Notes under the pieces: generated by a model
Databases searched by the model: none
What the model saw: the letters and a program-made list of their open reading frames with translations, nothing else
What the model was told of the DNA's origin: nothing
Part shown: in pieces, positions 1-11,115 of the stretch
Position numbering within the stretch: the stretch's first letter is position 1
How the letters are laid out: the number at the start of each line of letters is the position of its first letter
Made by a program: the position numbers and the translations under genes
DNA from: Cymbidium sinense
Taxonomy: Eukaryota > Streptophyta > Magnoliopsida > Asparagales > Orchidaceae
Direction of reading: 5' to 3'
Assembly (NCBI GenBank): GCA_021442155.1
Contig: CM038225.1
Span: 78,814,925-78,878,924, forward strand
DNA length: 64,000 bases

Positions 1-354
1 TCATCATCTGATCCCTACTGAGGTAAACTACCCACCTATCGAAAAGCATTGCCTAGCTTTAATCATTGCATCCCAAAATCTATAGTATTGCATGCTTTCT
101 CACAAGATAAATCAGATCCCCATAATCAATCCACTACAATATCTCATGACAAGGCCAATGTTATCTGGATGGCTGGCGCGATGGTCCATGATTTTGTCAC
201 AATTTGACATCACATTCGTACCCCTCTATGTTATGAAAGGATAGGCACTAGCAGATTTCTTAGCAGCACAGCCACTTCCTGCTTATTCTCCACTTAATGA
301 TGACCCCCGCCCCTGATGAACAAATCATGAACTTCGGGGACACTAGCATTCACC

Positions 355-720
355 GTTACGAGATGTATTTTGAGGGTCTAACTTTCTCTCGAAAAAGAGA
401 AGAACCATGATCTACTCTTCCAGGAAAGGCAGGGGTAGGAATAGTTCTCCTAACTCTGGACCGTGATGTGATGAGATTATCATATCTTCTATCAAATCCA
501 TGCACTAACAATGCAGACAAATATGAGGTTTTGATTGCTGGTTTGGAGTTAGTCATTACACTATGCATCTAGAGCATCAACATCTTTGGGGATTCTCAAC
601 TCGTCATCAACCAAATCACTAGGTCCTATAAAGTTCTAAAGCTTAAGCTCCATTATTACCCAAATATACCATGGAGTTGTTGGCTCAGATCCTAAAGGTC
701 ACTATCTATAAGATTCCTCA
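355..720 (+). pseudogene. Archaeal-type RNase H domain of the Tat element
   Basis: The plus strand encodes a second RNase H, which in Tat elements degrades RNA in RNA/DNA hybrids alongside the RT-linked RNase H. Visible landmarks are RYEMYFEGL at the first strand, GKAGVGIVLLTLDRDVMRLS, ADKYEVLIAGLELVI at the helix with the expected glutamate, and INIFGDSQLVINQI around the catalytic aspartate. The first aspartate of the usual FDGA motif is replaced (FEGL), and a stop sits before SINIFGDSQ. The same domain in Tat2 at 55558-56097 is less damaged and confirms the assignment. Confidence 0.8.
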
Positions 721-744
721 AGGAGATAATGTTGTAGCAGATGA

Positions 745-1044
745 TTGGCCAAGCTCACCAAAGAGTTGGCTTGCCCAGAAGATGAGTCCATTCCAATAAG
801 GGTCCAAAATAAGCAAGTCTTATCCCTTATTGATGCAAAACTCATCGAGAGACTCTGTCTTGAAGGGGAGGTTGTCATTACCAAAAAGGATGATGAATCA
901 AATTGGAGGCAATCATTCATGGATTACCTAAACACAAGAAAACTACCTCAAGAGAAGTCATTAACCCAACAGGTGCAACAAAGAGTTCTCTCCTATGTTC
1001 TCGTGGATGGCACCCTATGCCAGCGGTCATTCGATCATATGTAG
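745..1044 (+). pseudogene. Tat pol linker between archaeal RNase H and integrase
   Basis: This 99-residue open stretch begins with AKLTKELACPEDESIPI and ends with DGTLCQRSFDHM. In Tat pol proteins this segment follows the second RNase H and runs into the integrase zinc finger, with the pattern ALAKLA...WRQPI..YL...LYRRSFDG. It is a fragment of the polyprotein and not a separate gene. The apparent start codon is only a methionine inside the polyprotein. It stops at TAG directly before the integrase HHCC finger, which continues in the same region as AKHEAHRIMTEVHSSLCRAH. Confidence 0.75.
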
Positions 1045-2102
1045 TTATGTTGTTTAGCCAAACATGAAGCTCATAGGATCATGACTGAGGTACACTCAAG
1101 TTTATGCAGAGCTCACTAGTCCGGTCCAAAGATGAAAGGCAAGATCAAAAAATTAGGGTACTACTAGCCGATGATTATAGACTGCATGGATAGAGCAAGG
1201 AGGTGCCACCAATGTCAAGTGCAAGGTGTGGTCCTGCATCAACCACCCAACATTCTACATCCTACACTAGCCTCATGGCCATTTGAGTGTTGGGGCACTA
1301 ACATAGTGGGTCTGATCGATCCATCTTCTTCCAAGTGGACGGAGGTAATCCCACTTAGAGAGGTCACAGCTCAGCATGTGCTCCATTTTTTCAGAAACCA
1401 TATCGTATATAGGTTCGGGGTGCCTCGATGTATTATATTCGATAATGGTACTGCATTTAAGAGCACCAAAATCAATAACTTTGCCCGAGACACAACATAG
1501 ATTGGAGATATTCCACCATCTACAGAGGGCAAGCTCTAGCAAAAGCATCCAACAAAACTCTCATCCAGACATTAAAGAGGACACTCGACGATAACAAGTA
1601 ACAATGACATGAGTAGTTAGTTGAATCCTTATAAGCCTACTGTACCATATACTGAACTCCAACCCAATCTACCCCATTCTTCTTTGTGTATGAGTCCGAA
1701 GCCATTCTACCATAAGAAGTCCAACTCTCATCACTAAGGATAGTTGTGGGTAGCAAGATTACTACAGAGCAGAACACCAAGCTACAGTTAAAAGAGCTCG
1801 AAGGTTTGGAGGAGAGATGCCCCCGGGCTTGCCAGAACCTCGAGTTGTATAAAACCAAAATAATTCAAGCTCACAATAAGTTGGTCCATCCTAGAGCTTT
1901 TCAAGTAGGAGAGCTTGTTTCCGTTCTAAGGAGACCAATTGTTGCCCGTCAAAGGATGGGAGTTAAGTTTGAACACACTTGGGAAGGCTCTTTTTCCATA
2001 GAGAAGGCATACTAAGGAGGATCTTATCAACTTATAAACTATAAGGGAGAGCGCCCTATGCTTCCAATCAACGGACTCTACCTAAAGAAATATTATACAT
2101 AA
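1045..2102 (+). pseudogene. Tat integrase (HHCC finger, DDE core, C-terminal domain), decayed
   Basis: Integrase inserts the cDNA copy into the host chromosome. The HHCC zinc finger is visible as HEAHRIMTEVHSSLCRAH followed by CHQCQ near 1210. The core starts at WPFECWGTNIVGLIDP. The first catalytic aspartate appears as Asn (GTN where the family has GLD), and about a dozen residues between SSSK and WTEVIPLREV are deleted. The second aspartate is in FGVPRCIIFDNGTAF, near 1420-1455. The DDE glutamate region is badly damaged near 1510-1560. The C-terminal part at 1746-2015 holds HPRAFQVGELVSVLRRP, typical of Tat integrases. The missing first Asp and the deletion make it non-functional. Confidence 0.8.
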
Positions 2103-4544
2103 ATCTTGTTTGAAAAATAATCATCAATAAAACTTTTTTTTGTATCAAATTCCACCTCTTATGTGTTAGAAATATCTTTCTTAATCATGAAGTATTTAGG
2201 GTAGGTGTAAAGAACGGCATCCTATCCCTCCACAACAATGCACACATTCGATCCTCGATTCAATTAAGATAGGTGTAAGAGAACCCAAGCATCCTATTCC
2301 TTCTTCCACATCACAAACAAACACATATCTTTTGTCTCGAGCTACTTTGACATGGGAGCAAGCCCCCATGGCACTCACTCATTAGTTGCTCTAAGCCGAC
2401 CTGATATACTATCTTGCTAGTGTATCACCCTAATGGTTTCTCGTCTAGTGGATGTGAGTCACTTTCTTCTGACTTGGTCATTACAAACCAATGAGCCATG
2501 TTAGTTTGGTAGGCCTTACTACGTAAGCTTCCCATGTTGACTTTGTTTAAGAAGATGTAAGCTACATGCTTTCTTCTTGAACTAGCCATCATGCACGATT
2601 AGGTCGAGTATACATGAGGTTTAGGATAAGTCCCCCAGTGGCTCTTTTCTTCCCAACTACTTCAAGCTTGGGTTTAGTCCCTACACAGGACTTCCTGCTT
2701 ATTAGTCGCACTAGGTCAAATAGCTCTGTCAAGATAGACTATGATGTCATTCCGCTTGGGGATGTAAGTCACGCCTTCTTTCTAGGCGATTTTCAAGGGC
2801 ACCTTAGGTTGGTTGGTTATCACCATGCTGACGGTGACCCACCCGGTGGATACAGCACTCTTGGTAAATATGAGTCCTCACGCTTTCTCCTTGAGTTGGC
2901 CATCGAATACCTATAAGATTTCTTTTGCAGGATTTTGGATAATGCCCCTAGTGGCACCTCCCCTATGGGCACTCTATTTGGATCATGTCCTTAGTGACTC
3001 CATTTAGACACTACCTCGGTTACTCTTGGATTGGGCACTCACCCTTTTCTAGTAGCCGTCCCTATGGTTGCAGAATTTGTTCATGCAGATTCTCCCTTGG
3101 TCTAGTAAGTCTGAGATAGGACTAGGCTGATATAAGCTCCTTCTCAGTAGATCCCTCGCACACCAATAGGGCTCAAGAAAATATAAAATAAATAAAATAT
3201 ATCTTCACTTGTGGATTAGGAATTCAAGGCCCCAGTGGCCCCTTTCCCAAGCAAGCATCCTATCTTTATGGCAATTTCAGCGAAACTCCCTATAGAATTG
3301 CCTGACTACTTTGAGTTAACATAAGTCCCAGTGTCAACACTCTTCGGTAGTTAGAGGTTGGGTTCAACTTGTTGTGCCACCAAGTCACCCGACGGTCATC
3401 TTTGCTTTGAAAGATATAAGTCCACTATGCATTCTTTCCAGCATGATCGTCGCAAACTGACAACCAGCCTTTGGTTGGGTTCAATTTATTGCACAAGTAA
3501 TCGATCGCCATAGTGGTTCCTTGTGTAGGAGGATGTGATTCGCCACTCTTTTTTCCTAACTTAACCATTGCACACCGAAAGGCTGGTTAGTTCTACCTCA
3601 CAGCCTGTAGACTATCCCTTTGGATTCATAAGTCTAAGACAGGTCTAGATTGATTTTTGCCTTCTTAGTAGATCCATCGCACACCGAAGGGATCCATCAA
3701 ATTAAAATAGGTAAAATTAAAATAAATGTGATGCAATCAAATGACATTATCTTGACTACTTTCAAGTTGATATAAGTCCCCGGAGGCATTCATTCAAGAA
3801 TTGCTCTAGGTTGGGTTGATTTATTGCATCCAACAAATCACCCCAGTGGTTGTCCCTTTCTTTTGAAGATGTAAGTCTACTACGCTTTCTCCCCTTGACC
3901 ATTGTATACGAAGGAAACCCTTAGGTCGGATGTTCTACCATATGTGGTGGACTACCCCTTTGAATTGGTAAATCTAAGATGGGCCTAGTTAACATAGCCC
4001 CTTCTCATGCGTCCATCACCCATAGGGTCCATCCCAAATATAAAACTTAAATAAACAATCAACCAACTTCTCCCAGAGACATCACTCATCTTGACCTCCC
4101 AAGTCAATTAAACCAATTTGAACACGCATTCCCCCAAGTGCAACCTCAAAGAAATTCAAACCCTCCTTATCCTTATTGGATAACTGAATCCCTTCCAGTG
4201 GAAGTTTCATGCATCTATCCATGGAGGGTTATATATCCTAATCCCAGTGGATTCTATCCAAATCATACCTTGCATCTGAATCCAAACCTCTTATCTCTAG
4301 CAGATAACTTGAACCTACTTCTCTAATGGAAGGTTCACATGCTTGACCCTTTAGTGGATCCCTTCTTCCTCTCTTATGCCCTTAGCATTAGTTGAGTTGC
4401 ATTGCACCAAGATCTTGATTCCTTCAACACCTTAAGTTTAGGAGTAGATCATTTTTGTTAGTGTTTATGATCCGTCAGACGTTGTTGATCATCTGGATCA
4501 ACACCAATATGTGTGCCTTGTCATCACACCACCTATTGGGCCTT
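2103..4544 (+). repeat. Tat 3' spacer with degenerate long repeats
   Basis: There is no credible coding in this stretch. It holds old, imperfect repeats. A block like TAAGTCTRAGAYRGG followed by a variant of AGTAGATCCMTCGCACACC and then an AT-rich AAATAAA stretch occurs at about 3107-3200, 3629-3725 and 3969-4050, so the period is roughly 520 then 340 bases. A phrase like AAGTCCCCCAGTGGC recurs near 2628, 3225, 3313 and 3777. Repeat-rich spacers between pol and the 3' LTR are known in Tat/Ogre elements, and Tat2 at 52428-54330 has one too. Short open frames here, such as 2614-2916, show no conserved domain. Confidence 0.6.
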
Positions 4545-5767
4545 TGTTGACCTCACTTTTGGAGTGAGCTCTCAACTTCTTTATCATAAATCTAGGACTC
4601 TCATAGACTAAGAGTTCCTTAATCTTAAGACACTTCTAGTGATTTGGTGAACTTAACCTAACCCACAGAGACTTAGAAGAGTTAGCCATAGGAATAGATT
4701 ATGCCTTGAGGTTTAGGAAGACTTTACCTTAGCAAACCCAATCCTTGCTTCCCATTTTCAAAATCAAACCTCAAATTCAAATTCAAACCCAAAATCAAAT
4801 CCAACTATCCAATTGAAATCCATTAAATTCAAACTCTAAATTCCTTCCTAAGCCCATTGATTTTATCTTATGAACTTAGCCTTAACCAATTCCAAATCAG
4901 CCACAATCCAATTGATTTTCTCAATTATCGAATTCAATCTCAAATCAAATTCTAAATCATAAATGAATTCCAATCTCCAAATGATTGAAACCCATGATTA
5001 AGTCCAAATTCCAAATTTCTCCCTAAGCCATATGAACCACAGTCATATGCATAGCCAAAACTCCTGTAAACCAACTTAAACTTGGTTGATTTCTTTATAA
5101 ATCAATCATTCCTTCATTTATATTCATAAATATAAATGAAATCCAAATTCAAACAATTCAAATTAAATTAAAATAAATCAAACTAAATCAAGACCCTTCT
5201 TAAGCCATATGACCCACCTCCATAAGCTAATCAAATCTTGATCCAATTCACTCAAACATGATTGATTTCTTTATAAATCAATCACTCCTTCATTTATATT
5301 CATAAATATAAATGAAACCAACCTCCAATGACCAAAATAAATTAAACCAATTTTTTACATCCCTAAGCTTAATCAAATTTTCAATCACAAAACTCAAGTG
5401 ATTTTCTCATAACCATTTATATCTTCATTTATATTTACAAATATACAAATGACCAAAACCAAACTCAAATCAAATCAAATTCTAATTTTTCTTTAGCCAA
5501 ACTTTTGAACTTTTAAATAAACTTGAAACTCATGGTTTCTTCATGAATCAATCATTTCTTCAATCATTGATCCAAATATAAACATAAACCACAATTATCA
5601 AATCAAATCTAAGCCAACCCAAATCAAGCCCAAGTTAACCCCTTTGGCTTGAAATTGTCATTTAAACCAAAACCCACTTGGCTCCAAACCAATTGCAGTA
5701 TGATTTATATTTCAATCCTAGGCTCATTTGTGAGTTCAACTAAACTTGAATCAAACCATGATCAAAT

Positions 5768-6562
5768 TGACCCAAACTCACTTGACCCAAAGTGATCTAA
5801 AGGACATTTTTGAGCCAAGTTATAATCCAACCCAAATTAGATTGAACTAAGCCCATCTAAACCTCAATCATGATCAACAATCATCATATGGAGATCAACC
5901 ACCTTGAATTGGGTCAAACTAAGTCAAACCTAGCCTTTGACCAAGTCAACATTTAGCCCAAATGAAACCCAAACTAGCCAAATCCATCATATGCCAAATT
6001 GATTGAAACCATTGACTCAAACCCATTCATAATCAATGATTGAACATGACCAAACCATCAATTGAACCAAACCAAGCCTAGCTGGCCACTTGACCTAAGT
6101 TGACCCGAATTGGCCTAAAAAGTCAAAATAGGTCAAATCATGGTTTAATCTAAATTAATTGTAACCAATGGCTCAAGTTCATCCCAAATCACTTATTGAA
6201 TCTAACCAAAGCCATGATTAAGCCCAAGTTGACCTATTGGTCAACTTGACCCAACCTAGCCTAAATTGACCTAAAAGGTCAAATTGACCAAAATTCAAAC
6301 TAATTCCAAAATAAACCAAACCAAAGCCTACAATCATTTTTAATCAACCAATTGAACTTGACTCAATACCTAACCCAACCTATTTTGGTCAAATTGGTCA
6401 ACTTGACCAATTTAACCTTTTTGAATCCAAATGAGTCAAATCCAAACCTAGGCCAAACCAATCCAAATTAATTGAACTAAAACATCCCAAATCATCATAT
6501 GAGCCTAACCTAAGCCTTAGTTTGACCCAATTTGACCAATTGGTCAACCCAACCCAACCTAG
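5768..6562 (+). promoter_or_regulatory. Dense TTGAC/GTCAA (W-box core) block in copy A1
   Basis: Reading line by line I count about 26 TTGAC or GTCAA pentamers in roughly 800 bases, against about 1.6 expected for random sequence on both strands. Many are the full TTGACC/GGTCAA form and several are paired as inverted half-sites, as in ATTGGTCAACTTGACC. TTGAC followed by C or T is the known binding core of WRKY transcription factors. The block is conserved in copy A2 at about 57390-58200. It also has marked strand asymmetry, rich in A and C on this strand. Regulatory function is inferred; the motif could instead reflect cryptic simple-sequence growth. Confidence 0.4.
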
Positions 6563-6888
6563 CCCAAATGGAACCCATTTGACCAATCCAAGCCAAACCA
6601 CTCAAATCTAGCTTATGGGATCTTGTGGGCTGACCTAACTCAACTTAAACTTCAGAGCCTGACCTCCCAAAGCCAAGTCCTTCACTAAGGGATTAGCCAT
6701 CAAACCATGAGATTTAAACTTCAAAACCAATGGATCCAAGCTAAAATCAACTCTCTCATCCCATGGCGGTCATTAGCACTCCATGGAACTTCTCCTGACC
6801 CTAGCCCACAGCCCACTAACCCACCCTAGGTTGGCCAAGGACCTTTGGGAGGTGGGTTGACTCGCCTCCAACCCAAACTGAGCACCCA

Positions 6889-7930
6889 TTGAATCCAATC
6901 CCTTGCACCCTTGCACAATGGATCCATGACAGCCTCACATCACTCCTCCCATCCCTAGCGTGCCACCATAACTTGATGGAAACAAGTCCGGTGGCCGGAC
7001 GGTGGAGAGCCAGTGCAAATCATGGGCACGCTGCCATCCATCAATCATGGGAAATTGAGGGGTATACCCCCCCCCCTCAATTCGAGCAAAAAGAACACCA
7101 ATTGCAATGTGAGCCTTTCAAAAGCCAATTCCAAAGCCCTTTAGAGCATTTCCAAAGATTCCAAGCCCTCTTCTATCGGCATTTCCCATTCCTAAGAAAA
7201 GCTAAAATAAAATCCCAATCAGAAATACTCCCTCTCCACTAATTCAAATCCAAATTCCTTACACCCACACCATCCCCATACTCTATCGAAGCCAACCAAA
7301 CCAATTCCCAAGCTTCCAAATCATGGGAGGAGAGCTCAATGAGCAAGCCCCATGCATGTGGTGTGAGCATTCTAGCCCAAATCAAGCTCAAAGCTCTTCA
7401 ACAGGGCCTTGCTTCAACTAGGTGAACCTACCTCTGGTGTTACACCGCCGGACATTAGCTCCGGTGAGGTAATTTCTGAAACCAAGCCTTGTATGGAAAA
7501 GTTGGTTGGTCTTTTATGAAGGAAATTCAAAATTCAAGGATTTTTTTTATTGTTGGATGTGTGTGTCTCCCTTCCCTAAAGGTGTGGGAAGAATTTGGAG
7601 GCAACCCAAGCTCGGGTGAGCTCGGATCGAATGAGGGAAGACGGATAGCATCCATTTTTCATCGCTCGTGAATGGGATAGATCATGAGATGTCCATCCCA
7701 CATGATTAGAATGAATGGCCCTGATCAAATCCCATGTCCTTTGATTTCTTTCCTAAATAACGAATCGAATCATGGCTGTCCGATCTTAGATCAGATGGTT
7801 CATGGAGAAAGCGCATCCACTGCCATCCGAGTAAGTCTTCAAATGTGACTACTTAAATAGCCAATCCTGTCGTGCCACATGGAAAGTGCATTGTGCCAGC
7901 CGCCACATGGCCTGACAGGATTAAAGCTTT
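6889..7930 (+). other. GC-richer conserved block of family A, copy A1
   Basis: This stretch is visibly richer in G and C than its flanks. It contains a phrase preserved in all three family A copies: CTTCAACAGGGCCTTGC, then GACATTAGCTCCGGTGAGG near 7449-7469. The counterparts are near 59060-59130 in A2 and near 44345-44430, inverted, in A3. A short open frame of 117 residues at 6889-7242 is not kept in the same frame in A2, so I do not call a gene. A TATA-like ACTTAAATAGCC lies near 7850 with a similar ACTTAAATAACC in A2 near 59442. It may be promoter-proximal LTR sequence. Confidence 0.35.
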
Positions 7931-9554
7931 AATTAGGGCTAATTAATTTATTTTTAATCCTAAAACTTCCTAGTAGTTCTAGAAAAATCTAAAAAAAATA
8001 CAAACTTAGGATCATTTTAAAGATATTTCATAGTAGAATCTAGAAAAATTGATCTTAGTTGATTTTGAATAGTGATTTTGGATTAATTGGGTTATATCAA
8101 AATTTGATTAGCTTAATTACACCTTAATTAAACACTCAATTAATCTCAAATTTTACGTGGATGTTTGGAGGATGACCTCTCACCTATTTTTCTAGGATTT
8201 TATTGATTACTTAATTAGGGAAATCACTTGATTAAGTCCTAACTCTCTTTCTAATTAATCATAATTAATGAATGAAGTAACTTGATTAATCATTTAAACC
8301 TAATTACCTCTCTTGAACAATAAGATAACTTAGGGGATGTGATTGGGATACTTTTCCTAATTCATTTCCTAAGTTTTCTTTATAAAATCAAATTAATTAA
8401 TGGTTAATGAAATGATTAATTGATTAATTAAGATTAATCTTTAAGATAAATCAAAATCAAATTGGATGTTTAAAATGATTTAGGGATTAGGATTGGGGCC
8501 TTGCCCTTGATCCTTTCCCCTAAGTTAATTTCATCATTCAAATTAAAACATAACCATAGTGTTTAATCGATTAATTAAAGGCTTAATTGAAATTAAAAAA
8601 TCAAATCATCCACCTAAACAACCTTTAATTGATCTTGGGTAGCTCTTGAGTGTTAAATAACCCAAGGTGAGAAATAATAAAATTATGGTTGGCTCACATG
8701 TGTGAGAAAATCATAAAAGTAATTAAGTAAGATCCCTTAAGCTTAATTAACTATTAATCATAAGCCAATTGCATTAAGCCCCTTTCATTTCTTAGAGAAT
8801 TGCAAATTTACTTTTCATATGGTTGCATATCATATTGGGTTATTATTTATTAGTTAATTAACTTAAGGTGATATAGGTAAAGGTTAATTAATTTACTTAA
8901 TTCATACCTTAACTTAATTAAAACATAAAATCAACTTAAATATTGTTCATTAAACCAAATTAATTCACACATGGGGAATTAGGTTAGGATTAGCAAACCA
9001 CTTTCATATTTCCTAAATCAAATCAAACCTAAAGTTAAAAATGTCTTTAAACAATTTTGGTTTATTTTAAATAGCCTTATTTAATATGATTGTCCTAGGA
9101 ATTAATTGGGGTGAATGAAATCATGTGCTTACATTCCTTTATTTCTTTCCAATCATGCTAAATATTGCTTATCATATGAAATCATGCATTCATTTTTTTA
9201 AAATTAATTAAATAAAATGTTTTTTCTTTTCAAATTGCATATGTTGACTTAAATTAAAATATGTGTGGCTATTATCACTATTAAATTAAAAACTATTTTC
9301 AAAAGCCTATAAATCAATTATTATAAATGAAATAATGTTAATTACAAATATCTTTAAGCTTGCATGTGATGATGGTACAAGATGTGCAATGTGAAGTTCT
9401 CTTTCCCTATCTTAACATGGATTCACATAAGATTTGCAAGTGTATAGTTCATTTGAAAAGAACACAATATTTGGCTAAATCTACTCATATGCATCTCAAT
9501 GTTAAGACTTAGGAAGAATTTCATATCACATATGTAAATTATACAACCAAATTA

Positions 9555-9985
9555 AATATGACTTCTTGCATGATTCCTTATTCATGTGGTTCTTTTTGTA
9601 CATTTATATGTATCTGAGAAAAGTGATATATTAGTCTAGACACCCCGGGGATGTGAGGTTTGCCTAACCAGGTCTTGTACCTCACGCCCTTGATCAGAAA
9701 AAAAATGGTGTCATACTCACTTAAAACTCTTATACATATGTATGTATGATGTGGCCAATGAATAAGAATCATAAATCAAACATAACTTTTGCATGGGTTT
9801 TCCTATCCTTATAGTTGCTTATACATCTACATGTATCTAAAAATGGTATATTAGTCACGGATATCTGCTACAAGGCTTTAAGTAGCCAAGTAGGTCTTGT
9901 ACCTTATGCCCCTGGTGTAGAAAATAATGGCGACGTACTCACTTAAAACTTTTATACATATGAATGTATATCTAGCTAATGAATA
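9555..9985 (+). repeat. Tandem duplication inside family A, units of about 215 bases
   Basis: Two adjacent units share the order: ATTCCTTAT or TTCCTATCCTTAT, TATATTAGTC, AGGTCTTGTACCT, ACTCACTTAAAACT and CTTATACATATG or TTTATACATATG. The units are about 9555-9770 and 9780-9985. The same pair is present in copy A2 (about 61190-61390 and 61425-61610) and, inverted, in copy A3 (about 42200-42370 and 42460-42600). The duplication therefore predates the spread of all three copies. Confidence 0.6.
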
Positions 9986-10369
9986 AAAAAAATCCCTCTC
10001 TTCTATGTAATAAAGACATGCATTCATAATTCAATCAAAAATAAAATACTTAAATTCCAAATACACTTATTTGCATTCATCATTCAAGTATGCTAAAAAT
10101 ATAAATTGCATGTATAAGTATGCTTAAGATTTACTCATATGCATGATATACATGATCGAAAGAAATGAATGAATGTGTTTTATGTGATAGTAATCCATTT
10201 TAATTAATCTTAATATGCCTTTCTTATTGAATGGGGTCGTTTAAATGTAAGCCTAAACTTAGGGTTAATTAAAAACACATAATAAGCCATTTACTAAAGA
10301 GAACTAAACTAATTAACTTACCTTAGAAATGACTTATGGGAGGGATGAAAGAGAGATTCCCTCTCTTTC

Positions 10370-10402
10370 TTCTCTTTATAACACTTAGTTGCTAAGTGTA
10401 GG
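10370..10402 (+). other. TATA-like sequence and 8-bp hairpin in copy A1
   Basis: CTCTTTATAA is followed directly by ACACTTAG, a TTG loop and CTAAGTGT, a perfect 8-base stem. A2 keeps it exactly near 61993-62022. A3 keeps the TATA-like part (CTTTTTATAATA, read on the minus strand near 41885) but its stem has decayed. It could be a core promoter with a transcript hairpin, but this rests on motif and conservation only. Confidence 0.3.
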
Positions 10403-11029
10403 CTATATGGAATAAAAAAAAACACTAAGTAAAATATTCAAATTAATTAAATCACTTAAAGAGAAATCAACTCTTTATAAATTAAAGTCCCTACAATTAG
10501 CAAATCATAACTCTAAAGCCTAGTTAGGACATACCACGCATGCCTTAACACATACACATTAGATTAAGTCACCATTTCTAACTTTATTTTAGGATGGTGC
10601 ATGGTTTGATTTTGCGATGTATTATTTTAGACTAGATGTTATGGTGTATGTGCGTACTCTGGATGTCATGTCGATATTAGCCTAATCATGCTTTATGCAG
10701 GGGCTCATGCTTAAGGGGCCACAATAATAAAAATATAAATGCTTTTGGTGTACAGGTTGCTCATACCCCTAAGCATAGCCCAAGTTAGGACATGTGGTTT
10801 GGTTACCCATGTGGTGTGCTAAGTCCAAATTATTCATATACGCTTGGGTTGTATGGTGTGTTTAGCTAACATTTATTTGTAGGTGTAGCTAGATTTACTT
10901 TCCTTCTTTTTTAATGTAATTTTGCATTAAGATTATGATAACTGTTATGGGGGTATAGGATGAGCATTGGTTATAAGACCAAGTCTTATACACCATGTGA
11001 TGCCTTTGGAGCAAACAACATCCCAATCA

Positions 11030-11115
11030 AGCCAAAAGAAAGAAAGAAATGGAGCAAATCAAAATGAAGAAATGAAAGATGAAGAGTGAAGAATGGAGGA
11101 TGAAGAATGAAGACC
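11030..11115 (+). repeat. Purine-rich GAA/GATGAA tract in family A
   Basis: About 85 bases are mostly A and G, with repeats such as GAAAGAAAGAAATGG and GAGGATGAAGAATGAAGA. The tract is kept in A2 near 62655-62740 and, inverted as a CTT-rich tract, in A3 near 41170-41230. Confidence 0.5.

Larger units (their letters stand above)
1..2102 (+). pseudogene. Tat-lineage Ty3/gypsy pol 3' half (RNase H, archaeal RNase H, integrase), decayed
   Basis: This is the 3' part of a retrotransposon polyprotein and it enters from outside the window. The domains read in order across several frames: the end of RT-RNase H (about 1-300, with the sequence FDITFVP and then ALADFLAAQPLP), a second archaeal-type RNase H (about 355-720, with MYFEGL and GDSQLVINQ), a linker (745-1044), and integrase (about 1040-2102). 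A second RNase H after the first one, ahead of integrase, is the known hallmark of the Tat (Tat/Ogre/Retand) lineage. The reading ends with LPINGLYLKKYYT and a stop at 2100-2102. Many in-frame stops and frameshifts show that it cannot be translated. The order and orientation match the long spacer and LTR-like unit downstream, so I treat it as one plus-strand element. Confidence 0.85.

Noticed and set aside
745..1044. Stand-alone small gene of 99 codons
   Set aside because: It matches the linker between archaeal RNase H and integrase of Tat pol and lies in the right order, so it is a polyprotein fragment.
6889..7242. 117-codon open frame in copy A1
   Set aside because: It is not preserved in copies A2 or A3 and has no motif.
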